Of a stretch of DNA of 64,000 nt, positions 42,983 through 53,561 are shown piece by piece. This DNA comes from Diadophis punctatus similis (lineage: Eukaryota; Chordata; Lepidosauria; Squamata; Dipsadidae): positions 2,799,501-2,863,500 of the forward strand of contig JALIGW010000059.1 in assembly GCA_023053685.1 (NCBI GenBank), read 5' to 3'. Each line of letters begins with the position of its first letter. Position 1 is the stretch's first letter. The position numbers and the translations under genes were made by a program. The notes beneath the pieces are model-generated. The model searched no databases. It was not told the DNA's origin and saw nothing but the letters and a program-made list of their open reading frames with translations.

Positions 42983-43912
42983 TGCTTGTAACGTTTGGCC
43001 TCTTCGTTCTACATAGGCGTTATGTTGAAGTCAGTAAGGTGCTTACTTTCTATGTTCTATTCCCGCATGTCTTAACAAGTTAACAAATCTATGGTTTGTA
43101 AATTCAGTACCATTATCAGTGATCACACTTATAACTTTCCTGTTCTGTTTCCTATCAACCATATTTAACCAGCTTGAAAAACAATCACAAGTTTCTGTTT
43201 TTGTTTTCATTAAATAGCAAAAACCAAATCTGGAATAATGATCTACTATGTTCAAAATATAACGGGCTCCTCCCATACTAGGTGTCTTTGGCCCAATCAA
43301 ATCAACAAATACAGCTTCTAGAGGTTTTGTAGTCTTAAAACCATTAATTCTATTCGCAGGAGTTACTTTGCTCTTCTCCTGATTACACACTTTACATTCT
43401 ACATACTTGGAACATGGCTTTAATCTTATTCCATTAGACAACTCTGCTGTTCTTTTCACTAATTTATAATTTAAATGTCCCATCCTTCTATGTAATAAAT
43501 GAATACAATTATCATGTGGTTTCTTATTATCATATACAGTATTGGCTATATTGCCTTGCTTGTTATGTAGCACAAACAAACCACCTTCTGATTTCACTAT
43601 AATCACTTTACCCTGTTTTTCTATTAAACAAGTATTACTTTTAAAAGTTAAAGTGTAGCCAGCCTTCACTAACACATTAACAGAAAGTAAATTATAAGTT
43701 AGTTTTGGCAACATAGGCAATATTTCATTGAGTCCCCCACAATTAGCTTTCCCTTCTCCATTAGCTCTCATTCTCCAGCCATTAGCCAAAGCTACACATT
43801 GTCTGCTTTTAAACATTTTTACAAACAATTTCCTATCATTAGTGATACATTGGGTAGCTCCACTATCTATTACCCATTTATCATTCCTTGCTGTACTTCT
43901 AACTGTATGCAT
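42983..43912 (-). pseudogene. Copia 2 protease and integrase N-terminal part
   Basis: The protease motif KWVIDSGATQCITN is followed by the integrase zinc region (HLLHRRMGHLNYKLV ... CKVCNQEKSK) and the first two catalytic positions (VFVDLIGPK and VITDNGTEF). Two nonsense codons, TAA at 43043-43045 and TGA at 43031-43033, precede the AYVERRG glutamate motif in the same frame. The overlap with gag (43870-43912) is in another frame, which may be a natural or acquired shift. Confidence 0.88.
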
Positions 43913-44508
43913 AATAAACCCGAAACTTTGTTACTTTTTCTACAATAACGAGCTATATGCCCTTTAGTCCCACAATTATAACATTTCTTAACATAATATG
44001 CATCTGAAGATCTTCTTTCTTCATCTTTATTCTTCTGCACTCCTGACCTCATTACCCTTCTGTCCTCACGTCGTCTTGACTCTTCAAGCAATCTCCCTGT
44101 TATCCCAGTTAATGTTAGTTCCTCTCTGGGCAACACTTCAAAGGAAGATACGTAATTGTCAGAGCTTTCACTATCACGCACATAAATCTGCTGTAATTTA
44201 TTCCAACACCTGGCAGCCGATTCCTCTTGCCTCACATGGCCAAGTTGCTGGTCTTTCAGTGTTAGAATAATGATACTTAAAGCTCTTTCGTTGTCACGAT
44301 TGGAATCTTCAATCTTCTTTGCATCATCATCATCATCAGGATCCAAAGTAGATATATCAGGAGGATTGTTAACTATGTTCCACAGTCCTTCATTCCTCAA
44401 TAGCATCTTGCACTTAGTTGACCAGGAAACATAGTTTGTACCATCAAACTGAGTAATCATTGATAAATATGATGCTCTTCCTTGTGCCATTAGTGCTGCT
44501 TCCTCCAC
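43870..44508 (-). pseudogene. Copia 2 gag with zinc knuckle, internal deletion
   Basis: 212 codons: FDGTNYVSWSTKCKMLLRNE near the start, CWNKLQQIYVRDS, then a jump to SSDNYVSSFEVLPREELTLTG and the CCHC knuckle CYNCGTKGHIARYC. Compared with copia 1, about 60 codons between RDS and the DNYVSS-type region are missing without loss of frame. The start lies about 110 bp inside the primer-binding site. Confidence 0.82.
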
Positions 44509-44616
44509 GTTACGTCTTCGGAATAATTAGAATTCAATATCTTGCCAACAACACACCACTTATAGATAAGGTTCTGGCCCTGGCAACTGATTTTGGCACT
44601 AGCTACTGCTCTGGCA

Positions 44617-44630
44617 CTGGGCCCATAACC
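44617..44630 (-). promoter_or_regulatory. Primer-binding site of copia 2, internal tRNA-iMet type
   Basis: The plus strand CTGGGCCCATAACC is identical to the site in copia 1 and to the initiator tRNA-Met anticodon arm, again two bases from the LTR. Confidence 0.8.
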
Positions 44631-44632
44631 AA

Positions 44633-44706
44633 TGTTAAGGAATGATGGTGCAGAGTCCAGGGCTTACGAAGCGGAATGGGTGGTTGCGGCTTGATAAAGT
44701 CAATAA
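44633..44706 (-). repeat. Truncated 5' LTR of copia 2
   Basis: Matches 34453-34525 from TGTTAAGGA to GTCAATAA and then stops. The U3 promoter part is gone. A 9-bp filler AGTCATCAC (44707-44715), partly copied from the adjacent AAAGTCAATAA, joins it to LINE sequence. Confidence 0.88.
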
Positions 44707-44715
44707 AGTCATCAC

Positions 44716-45007
44716 AGAGCTTTCTCTGTGGTGGCTCTGACTCTGTGGAACCAACTACCGCCAGAGGTCCGGACCATCCCCACCCTGTTGGCCTTCCGCA
44801 AAGCCGTTAAGACCTGGCTCTTCCGGCAGGCGTGGGGATAGGGTCCAGCTAGAATGTATTAAAGTGGTCACCCCTTGTTTGACTGATAGAATTGTTTTTA
44901 ATTTTTATATGCATTTTAATTTTTTTAACCTGACTTTTACTGATTGTTCAATTTTTCTGTTGTAAGCCGCCCAGAGTCCCTTTGGGAGTTGGGCGGCATA
45001 TACATTT
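44716..45007 (+). repeat. 127-bp duplicated LINE segment plus the LINE 3' UTR
   Basis: 44716-44842 repeats 34326-34452 with one visible mismatch (GCCAGAGG for GCCGGAGG). 44843-45007 is the 3' UTR not present on the left, including GCCGCCCAGAGTCCCTTTGG and GGGCGGCATATAC. Confidence 0.92.
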
Positions 45008-45046
45008 GAAAAATAATAAATAAATAAATAAATAATAAATAAATAA

Positions 45047-45144
<98 letters not shown>

Positions 45145-45146
45145 AA

Positions 45147-45194
<48 letters not shown>

Positions 45195-45200
45195 AATAAA
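45008..45200 (+). repeat. (AAAT)n microsatellite at the LINE tail
   Basis: About 190 bp of AAAT units with occasional AAT, directly after the LINE 3' end, so seeded by its tail. A short version follows the tip at 2219 and a (TTTA)n version starts the LINE at 55540. Confidence 0.95.
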
Positions 45201-45849
45201 TGTCTCCTAGATGTTTCCTTGTCACTTCCGGTTGCTTACAAGTGTTCAGTTTCTACATCCACCAACTTTCTTTCACTTCCTTGTCCCTTCTTCACTTTCT
45301 GTAATCCCTTTTAGCTTGCTCTTTTTCCAGTCTGTCTTTTAGTCTCTTTGCAGAATGTTTATTAAGATCCAGTCAGGATTTTCTTTTTCTCCACCTTTTG
45401 CTTCACGGATCTATGTTCCTGCAGTTTCCGCTCTCACTTGTCCTTCGCCGCTTTCTCCCTCCAAGAGCAAGTTCTGTCGTTCTTAATCTCACCACCACAC
45501 ACCAAAAGGGGGGTCTCTTTCTTTTCCTTCAGCACGCTGTTAAAAGTCTGCTTTCAATCCACTTCTTTCCACTCGTCTCAGCTGTTTCTCACTTGAAGCT
45601 TCCTTCCTCTCGTCCCTCTGTCACGCCTCCGGACAGAGCCGATCTCTTTTGTGATCGGATCTCTGGGTTTCCTCTCGCTATCAGGGGGAATGCCTTTCTC
45701 CCCTGATGCCCCAAGGTTTCCCCTCTCTGCCGCTGCTCTCTACAAGTTCAGCTTCGCCCTAGGGCCTCCGAAATACCGCAAAAAACACGAAGGCAGCCCC
45801 CAGCAGATTGGTTGCTGCTCCGCTCCGGCGTGACGCCAAACCGGCGGGC

Positions 45850-46311
45850 TATCTTTTGAGTTTTATAATCCATATCTACATCCACAATTGCACTGAAATC
45901 GCCTACAATACATATATTTTCATACTCCAGTTCTATAATTTTCCTGTGTAATTTACCATAGAAATCTTCTTGGTTATCATTTGGTGCATATATTGCCACA
46001 AGAAGTGTTTGTTTACAGTTCATTGTTATTTCCACCATTAAAATCCTCCCTTCTTCATCTGGGAAAACTTGTTTGGCCTTTATTTTCTCTTTAATATACA
46101 ATGCAACCCCCCTCTTACTTTGATGTGCAAGTGAGACATATAATTTCCCCATTTTTGGGTATTCCAAAAATTTTTGTTTCTTAATATGAACTTCTTGCAA
46201 ACAAATTATGTCCTGTTTTAATTTCTCCAATTTATTAAATGTTCTTTTCCTTTTTATTACCGAGTTCAATCCATTTATGTTAATTAATGTTAGTTTTATT
46301 TCTTCTTCCAT
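45850..46311 (-). pseudogene. L1 ORF2 N-terminal endonuclease fragment
   Basis: Starts MEEEIKLTLININGLNSVIK and continues with LQEVHIKK, GVALYIKEKIKAK, VAIYAPNDNQEDFY and CIVGDFSAIVD, covering roughly the first half of the APE-type endonuclease. Open coding past about 45850 is junction sequence, not endonuclease. Confidence 0.8.
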
Positions 46312-46425
46312 ATTTTACTTATGTGTATATTTTGTAGCCCTGGTCGTCCTTATCTCTCTTGTCTCTCTTGGTTCTTTTGCCCTCGCTCCTTCTTTAATTA
46401 CTATTTCCTCTAGGTCCTTTACCAT

Positions 46426-47339
46426 TTATTTTTGTTGTTTATCTCTCTCCTCCATAAGTTCTTCCTGATATCTAACCTCTGTTTCCTCTCTCAGTCTCTC
46501 CTCCTCTTGCAATCCTATATATTGATCATAAAATTGTTCTGCCTTGTCTAGTGAATCTAACCTATGTCTTTGTTCCTGCCAAGTCACCAACACTCCCTTG
46601 GGTATCAGCCATCTAAAATGCACTCCTTTTTTGATCAAACATTTTGTCAAGAACTGATACTCTTTTCTCAGATCTCTAACTTCTCGGTATTTGCTTCAAC
46701 ACTACTATTTCTCTACCTTTGTACTTCATTGGGCTGTCCCTCACTCTCTGTAAGATCTCTGTTTTTATTGCTTTCTTGGTGACTCTAACATGCACCTCTC
46801 TAGGTAAGTTATTTCTCATTGTATATCTTGTATGTACTCTAAGTATCTCATCCATCTCATTGAAAAAAATTTCCTTAGTTTCCTCCATCGCCTCCGCCAA
46901 CAGCTCTGCCATTTTCTCTGCTAAGTTTTCCCCTTTCTCGTCTTCCATATTTTGAAATCTTAGATAATAATCTGCCCTGTCCATCTCTAAGCCGATAATT
47001 GTCTTTTCGTTGTTTCTGTCAGCTGCTGTCAGTCTAACCCAATTCTCCCACTCTTTTTTCTGTTGATTCAGCTTTTTCTTCTACTTTTTGTATTCGTTGC
47101 TCATTTTTCTCCATGATCTCTTTAAAGACCTTTAATTCTCCTTCTACTTTCTCCATTCTTCCATCTAACTTGCCTATCCTTTCTTTCAAATCTTCATGAA
47201 GCGCTTGTATCATATTCTTTAATTCTAGTTGCATAGTGTTAGTTTTTTCTTGTTGTGCCATAACATCTAATGTTCTCTGACTAGCAGGGCTCGAGGTTGT
47301 AGAAGATGTTGAAGACAGTGTTGATGTTGTTTTCTTCAT
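46426..47339 (-). pseudogene. L1 ORF1, broken into three frames
   Basis: N-terminal Ser/Thr leader and coiled coil (47034-47339: LKERIGKLDGRMEKVEGELK), RRM-like part (46676-46984: ADYYLRFQNMEDEKGENLAE ... LPREVHVRVTKKAIKTEIL) and C-terminal domain (46426-46650: FRWLIPKGVLVTWQEQRHRL). Frameshifts near 47000 and 46665 break it. Confidence 0.8.
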
Positions 47340-47983
47340 CTTCTAATGTCGTAATATTTATAATCCACCAAATATGAATAGTTGTAGGACCAATCCAATT
47401 TATAATCCAAATATAAGTCCACCACTAAAAAAAGACCAAGGGATGAAAAAAAAAGAGAAATAAAAATAAAATAAAAAACAACGAGCGAAAACTTTATAAA
47501 CCAAAATCCAAATCTCAGGAGTTCTTCTACTTCTTTTCTTCAGGTTCTTCTTACCTTAATCCAAATCACCTCAGGGAGAGGAAAAATAAAATTTATAATC
47601 CAAGTTGCCCACCAGAGCCCAAAAAATCTCCCAGAGGGGAGCTCACATCACAATAGTCTAAATAAGCCAGCAGCTAACAGCCACCAAGAAGGGACAAAGT
47701 GGGAGAGGGGGAAAAAACCAATTTAAAATCTCCAAAAAGAAAGAATAAGAAAAGGGGCTTCTTTAATCCATTCTATTATTTCATCTTTTTAACTTCCAAG
47801 AGCTACACCGTTCCAGCCAAAAACAAAGTTCCAATGTTCCACACTCTATCAGTCACAACTTCTTATCAATTTAGTTCACAAGCTCCCAAGGTTACATCTC
47901 ATCCTTGCTCTTATGTCCTCCAATTTTTACTATTCCCACTAGATGGCACTGCATTCACTTCTGGAAAAAAAAGAAAAGGAACG

Positions 47984-48297
47984 TTGGCTTACTTGAATGT
48001 TCTTTCTCTGTGCGCTGCGGGAGAATCCAAGCATGGGTTAACTTCTGTCTGGTTGTCCAGGGACTGAGTTGAGAAAGATCTGGCCACGCCTCCTCTGCTC
48101 CACTGAGTCCAGTTTTTCTACGAAGGCGTAGACCTCCAGTAAATCCATATCGTAGTTAAGTCTGGTACTTCCGTAGACCCTGGACCAAGACGGTCGCAAG
48201 GGTAGGTTTGGATTCTCCTGCAGTGCACAGAGAAAGAACGTTTAGGTAAGCCAACATTCCTTCTCCAGTGCGCTGCTAGGAGAATCCAAGCATGGGA
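47984..48297. repeat. Inverted and direct repeats at the DIRS end
   Basis: 47984-48030 (TTGGCTTACTTGAATG...GAGAATCCAA) is the reverse complement of 48208-48254 with about six mismatches. A third, direct copy of its end (CTCCAGTGCGCTGC...GAATCCAAGCATGGG) lies at 48262-48297. Such arrays fit the terminal and internal complementary regions of DIRS elements. Confidence 0.75.
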
Positions 48298-48316
48298 TAT
48301 ACCCAAGCTTAATGTC

Positions 48317-49409
48317 TCAGGGGCGGGAAACAGGCTGGTTCAGGGTCCCTGAGGTGGAATGAACCCTTTGTAGCACTCTCCTCCTGAAGGATGCCTCTGC
48401 TGAGGCAAAAACATCCAGTCTATAGTGTTTAATAAAGGGTGATGGTGATGACCACGTCGCCGCCCTGCAAATATCCTCGATCAAGGCCTGCGTGGCCCAT
48501 GCTGCTGTTGTAGCCGCGCTTCTGCTTGAGTGTGCCGTGATACGTCCCAGTAACGGCCTAGCCTGCATGTCATAGGCCTTGGCGATGCACGCCTTCAGCC
48601 AACGGCCTACAGTTGATGGAGTGACTTTCTTACCCATGGATGCCGGTTGAAAGGAGACGAATAAGGATTCAGTCTTCCAAAATGATGCAGTCCTTTTAAT
48701 GTATCTTTGGAGAGTCCTCCTGACATCCAGAGTATGCCATTTTTTCTCCAGGGGATTATTAGGTTTTGGGCAGAAATCTGGCAAAATAACCTCCTGGTCC
48801 CTGTGGAACCAGGAGTTAACTTTAGGGAGAAAGGATGGATCCAGTCTGAGAACCACCCTGTCAGGATGGAAAATACACAAGTCACTGCAAACTGAGAGGG
48901 CTGCCAACTCTGATATTCTCCTTGCCGAGGTTATTGCGATCAGGAAGGCAACCTTAAACGTCAGGAACTGGAGACTAGTCCTCAGTGGCTCAAACGGTGT
49001 AGAGGTAAGTGCTTGCAAAACCAGGGAGAGGTCCCAGGTGGGGTAATGATGTACCACAGGAGGCCTCAAATTAGCAGCCCCCTTGAGGAAACTGCGTACT
49101 CTTGGATGATGAGCGAGAGATTGTAAATTCTCATATGTCAATACAGTGGACAAAGCAGCTGCGGAGGGTGTTGGGAGATAAACCCTTATCCAGACCCTCC
49201 TGTAAAAAGTCCAGGACCTGTGGAATTGACGCTGAGGTAGGATCGATTTGATGTTTGGAGCAAAAACTGCAAAATGCGGACCAGGTAGTATTGTAAATGC
49301 GGTTAGTGGAAGCTCTTCTGGATGCCTGTATGGTCTGGACCACCTTCCCTGGGAATTTATCCTGCTTCAGGATATCCCTCTCAATTGCCAGACGGCTAAC
49401 TGGCGCCAT
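48317..49409 (-). pseudogene. DIRS tyrosine recombinase
   Basis: The N-terminal DNA-binding part (49131-49409, ASRRASTNRIYNTTWSAFCS) is joined by one frameshift near 49145 to a 278-codon catalytic domain (48317-49153). The conserved catalytic set is visible: Arg in SARRISELAAL, His-x-x-Arg in TAHSSRSAATTAAW, and Tyr in SPSPFIKHYRLDVF. It would cut and join DNA through a 3'-phosphotyrosine. It ends with QPVSRP just inside the terminal repeats. Its start overlaps the RT-RNase H frame by about 40 bp. Confidence 0.87.
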
Positions 49410-51191
49410 TGAGGTTCTGGGTGGAGCATAGCCCCCTTGGTGAGAGAGATCCTGTCATCAGAAATCCTCCAGGGACGGGACACTGATAGGTTGACCAGAT
49501 CTGCGAACCAAGGGCGTCTGGGCCAATGAGGGACGATGAGAATTTCTGCCCGCTCTGCTAGCACCTTCCCAATCACCCTCGGGATAAGAGGAAGAGGCGG
49601 GAAGGTGTACAATAGCCCTTGGGGCCAAGGGCTGCGGAGAGCATTGACCCCTTCCACCCCCAGTACTGCGAACCTGGAGAAGAACCTTGGTAGATGAGTG
49701 TTTGTCGGATGAGCAAAAAAGTCAACTACTGGACGGCCGAACTTCTGGGACAGAGCCTCGAACAGATCCATGTGCAGGCGCCACTCGGAATGGTCTATGG
49801 TGGACCTGCTCAGCCAGTCCGCCTGCACGTTCGAGGTCCCTGATATGTGTTCCGCCCGGATGGAACGGACATGCAGCTCCGCCCATAGTCCCAGCTTCTC
49901 CGCCTCGAGCATGAGACATCTGGAACGGGTGCCCCCCTGATGGTTGATGTGTGACCTGGTGGCCACATTGTCCATCAAGATCAAGACATGGCGGTCGCTC
50001 ACTAAGCTCTTGAAATGACGAAGGGCCAGGTGGACAGCCCGAAGCTCCAACCAGTTTATGTTGTTTGTCAAGTCCGACGGGTTCCAGCGTCCCTGGGCCA
50101 CTTGGGCCTGGGCTCCCCACCCAAAAAGACTGGCATACGTAGTTAATGTGATGCGGGTGGGTTCTTTGAACAAACAGCCTTTCTGCATGGCACTGGATGT
50201 CCACCAACAAAGTGATCGCAGAACTGTCGGTGGGACCTGCACCCTGGTCCTGGTGTGGCTGCTGTTCGCCCTCTGATGTGGCAACAGGAACCATTATAGA
50301 GTTCGAGCGTGTAGCCTCGCCCAAGGTACGATGTCGATGCAAGAGATCATCTTTCCCAGTAACTGAGAAAGGATGGCCAATGGAACAGATCTCTGCCTCC
50401 AAATTTTACTCACTAGAGATATAATGCTGGACTGACGGTCCTGTGATAAATAGACCTCGCAGGTCCTGGTGTTTATCACCGCGCCTAGGTGAAGACGACT
50501 GGTGGTCGGATGCAGATGGCTTTTTTCGAGGTTTACAGAGAAGCCATGTTCCTGTAGAGTCTGGATCGTGATTAGGTGGTCTTCTTTTGCTTGCAGAGGA
50601 GATGATGACTGGATAATGATGTCATCTAAATAGCATTGAAGTCTGATTGGTCGTGCCCTCAGACGCACCGCCACAACTGCCAACAACTTGATAAAGGTTC
50701 TGGGGGCCGATGACAGGCCGAATGGCAGGGCTCTGTACTGGTAATGAGTCCCTGCAAAGCAAAACCTCAGGAACCTTCTGTGTGACGGTCGAATGGGCAC
50801 GTGGAAGTAGGCCTCCTTGAGATCTATGGATGTCAATAGGTCGCCTTGTCTGATGCATCCCAGGATGGATTTTAGGGATTGCATTTTGAAGCGTCTGTAT
50901 GTTAAATGGATGTTGAGTTTTTTTAAATCTAGAATAGCTCTTCACCACCACCACCGAGCTTTTCGGACCTAGGAACAGGATGGAGTAAAAACCTAGTCCC
51001 TCCTGTCCCGAGGGAACCGTCTCTATGGTGGATATGTCCAACAAATGTTGGAGCTCTACTTCCATGAGACGCCTCTTGCTGGGATTGCTGGGAACAGGGC
51101 ACCGAATGAAATGTCTCGGGGGCCTGGAGAGAAACTCCAGTGTGAGGCCTAGCCTCACGGTTTGCAGAACCCAGGCATCTGAGGTTGTCAC
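49367..51191 (-). pseudogene. DIRS RT, RNase H and methyltransferase-like tail
   Basis: RT motifs: TSIDLKEAYFHVPI, FGLSSAPRTFIKL and catalytic CYLDDIIIQ (50294-50884). A TAA at 50294-50296 then interrupts the same frame. RNase H follows (TYASLFGWGAQ, NWLELRAVHLAL, LMDNVATRSHIN, ISGTSNVQADWLSR), then the region VVDFFAHPTNTHLPRFFSRF ... YTFPPLPLIPRVI that in DIRS elements is called DAM-like. A frameshift near 50930 separates the RT N-terminus. One stop and one shift are the visible damage. Confidence 0.87.
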
Positions 51192-51249
51192 CTCCCATTG
51201 GTGGATGAACAGTTGTAACCGACCTCCAATGGGGGCGTCGGTCCGGGAG

Positions 51250-52822
51250 TCACTTAGACTTGCAAAAGGGCCGGTTGCCGGACCCTCGAAATGGCCGCCT
51301 GGTCTGGGTAAACTGCCTGCCTCTGTCCTGAAACCCAGACCTGTCCTGTGGGCGGTCTGTCCCCTGATAATATGGTCTCTGATATTGGTGGGTGCTAAAG
51401 CTGGAGTCTGGCCGAAATGGCTGCCGGTGAAAGTAAGGTGTCGTACGGCGATCCGCTCGCTGATGCATGTAAGGCAGCACCTTCCTTTTATCCACGAGAA
51501 TTGAGTCTAGAGATTCTCCAAAAAGATTGCCTCCTTTAAAGGGGACAGCTGCTAGGCGCCACTTAGATCGCATGTCTGCTTGCCAATGGCGAAGCCACAA
51601 GAGGCGACGAGATGTTACATTAGCCGCCATGGCCCTGGACGCAAACTTGGCCGCATTAAGGGTCGCATTGGCGGAGAATTCTGCGGCTGCCACTAATTTG
51701 TTTAGATCTTGCCGTAGGCGTGTGTCCTCGGGAGACACTCTAGACTGCATTTGTCTAAGCCATAGGATGGAGGCTCTGTTAAAGAAAGATGCAGCGGTGG
51801 CTGCCCTGATCGACCAAGCGGTCGCCTGGTGAGTTTTGCGGAGAGTCATCTCCTCCTTATGGTCCTCCATTTTCAAGCCCTCTGAAAATTCAGCGGGAAG
51901 AACCGTGGAGGAGACTAAATTGGCTACAGGGGTGTCTACTGTAGGAAGCTGAAGGAGGTCCTCAAGTTCAGGCCCCAGACTGTAGAGCTTCCTATCGGTA
52001 CTGCTAGGTGCTGTGAAGGAGGCAGGCTGGCTCCATTGGCGTTGAATAATATCAACAAACATTTTGGGAGAAGGAATTCAATCTCAAGGACCAGCTCTGA
52101 AAATAGCTCTTCGGTCAGATCCAGGCCCAAAGCTGGTTCCGCTGGGGTGTCTGTCAATCCCATGTTAGCAGTTGTTTTGGCTTTGTACAAAAGGGATTTG
52201 AACAAAACTGGCCGAAAAAGGCCTGAGAAGGCAGGCTGGTCTGGGACAAGCCCTTCATCATCTGAAAGTTCCTGGTCTACAATGCTTTCGTCTCCCAATA
52301 GTGACTCCTTGCTACAAAGGGAAGGCCGCGGAGAATATGGGGCCTGCAGGGGAGGCCAGGCAGCCTGTGCCTGTATGCCAGAGGATTCGCCCCTCTGTTG
52401 CAGTCCTGCAGCAATCCCCTGGGAAATGGCAGCAGATATGATGTCACAAATTTCCTGGGGTAGGCCCATCTCCTGGAAATCCCCAGAGGGGTGAATGTAG
52501 CTGTTGGTGTCGCCCTTCTGGCTGAACAGGAGGCCTCCAAATCTGCAGAAAGTGGACCCATAAAGGGATTGGTTTGCGGCCTATAATCTGCTGCTTCAAG
52601 ATCTTGAAGCTCGTTAGCATTGTCAGGAGACCAATCCTGACTAGCTTCAATGGCCGAAGGAGAATGATCAGGCTGTGTAGTAAGCTCTTCCTCCAGAGGG
52701 GAGAGGGGAGGTTTGTTGGCCTCCGCCTGTTTCCTTGCTTTCGAAAACTGCTTCTCTAAGTCTTTTAGGCGCCTTTGAGCGTCCCTATCCTCTGCTGAGG
52801 ATGCCTTCCTAGGGGGGTCCAT
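51250..52822 (-). pseudogene. DIRS gag
   Basis: Starts MDPPRKASSAEDRDAQRRLK and spreads over three frames (52277-52822, 51936-52469, 51250-52062), so two shifts. The last part carries the recognisable LRHWQADMRSKWRLAAVPFK and GGNLFGESLDSIL, then a Arg/Gln/Phe-rich basic tail (FHRQPFRPDSSFSTHQYQRP) in place of zinc knuckles. It precedes the RT without a gap. Confidence 0.78.
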
Positions 52823-53561
52823 CTGGGACCTGCTCTGTCCAGGAGCTCCTTTATCTGCTTTTTGTGTTTTAGAACCAGCAGATTTTGCAGTGTCTGGGAG
52901 AGGCCTCTCCCACTTCCGATCTGCTCACTCTGGCTCTGTCGGCCATTTTGATTTTTGGCTTCAAATACAGTTTCTCCCAAGGCCTCTGCTGCCAATAGGT
53001 TAAGGTGGCCTCTTAACCAGCTCAGCAATTTGTGGGGGGAGGGCCAAATTGTAGGGAGCAAGAGCTCTGATGGAGGACCGAATGGCCCGATCACTCACCC
53101 CGTGGCGCTCCGTCGGCAGTTAGGCGCGAAAACTCCAAGCCCTAAGGCAGTGGTTCCCAAAGTGGGCGGTATTGCCCCTGGGGGGCGGTGGGATGACTTA
53201 GGGGGGCGATAAGAGGCAAGGGGGCAGCAGGGGGCGCTAAGAGGCAAGGAGGTTGGCAGAGGAGTGCTGGAGGTGGGCCCCTCGTAGGGCGCAATTCTGC
53301 CTGAGGCTCTGTCGGCCGCCAGTCAGCTGAGCACTTCCGGTTCCAGCCCAACTCGCCCCATCACCACCTGTGCGTACCATATGCTGGCAGCCACGCTAAG
53401 CCTCGTGCGTGCTGCTCTGTTTTGCCTGGCTCGGCAAACTTTCCCCATTTTTTAAAATTAAAAAAGCAAGTTTCTACTAACCCCCCCCCCGCAACTGTAA
53501 CTCTTTTCAAATCAGATGTGAACACACACATATTGTAAGTATTCTGATTTTCAGAGCAGAA

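Larger units (their letters stand above)
34453..44706 (-). mobile_element. Second Ty1/copia retrotransposon (copia 2), 5' LTR truncated and split by an L1
   Basis: Same family as copia 1: identical gene order, PPT and primer-site type. The 3' LTR (34453-34877) is complete, but only 74 bp of the 5' LTR remain (44633-44706). No 5-bp duplication is present. Instead 127 bp of the host LINE is repeated on both sides (34326-34452 and 44716-44842). A nearly full-length L1 (35117-41009) interrupts RNase H. Coding damage is light. Confidence 0.93.
30150..45200 (+). mobile_element. CR1/L2-type LINE, dispersed over 15 kb by nested insertions
   Basis: Three pieces of one LINE: about 30150-30787, 33062-34452 and 44716-45200. 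The first gap is an L1 with its own duplication, and the second is copia 2. The last piece repeats the final 127 bp of the second. The protein is most like L2/CR1-clade LINEs (LLKKPSLDPADLK, DLSAAFDTIDHGIL, GVPQGSVLSPLLF, YADDTQLYI). The 3' end forms GCCGCCCAGAGTCCC...GGGCGGC and runs into an (AAAT)n tail. The 5' limit is unclear because the endonuclease is absent. Confidence 0.82.
45205..47970 (-). mobile_element. L1 5' regions in a composite arrangement
   Basis: 45205-45850 is GC/pyrimidine-rich and resembles an L1 5' UTR on the minus strand; its start CCGGTTTGGCGTCA is shared with the L1 derivative at 11555-11570. At about 45850 it abuts L1 endonuclease coding of another or the same copy (45862-46311), followed by ORF1 (46426-47339) and its AT-rich 5' region to about 47970. 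The RT half is absent. A second L1 landing in the first, or a rearrangement, would explain the order. Confidence 0.65.
47975..53147 (-). mobile_element. DIRS-type tyrosine-recombinase retrotransposon
   Basis: Minus-strand order gag, RT-RNase H with a methyltransferase-like tail, then a tyrosine recombinase instead of an integrase. This is diagnostic of DIRS1-like elements, which make circular intermediates and integrate without target duplications. Inverted repeats lie at the left end. The frame is broken a few times but all domains are complete. The outer limits are approximate, because I could not match the right end to the left inverted repeats. Confidence 0.87.

Noticed and set aside
45008..45200. 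Possible CRISPR-like or satellite array
   Set aside because: It is a simple AAAT microsatellite continuous with a LINE tail; the 44-bp repeats at 27500 are likewise too few and irregular.
44905..45225. Minus-strand frame encoding repeated YLFI
   Set aside because: It is the (AAAT)n microsatellite read as codons.
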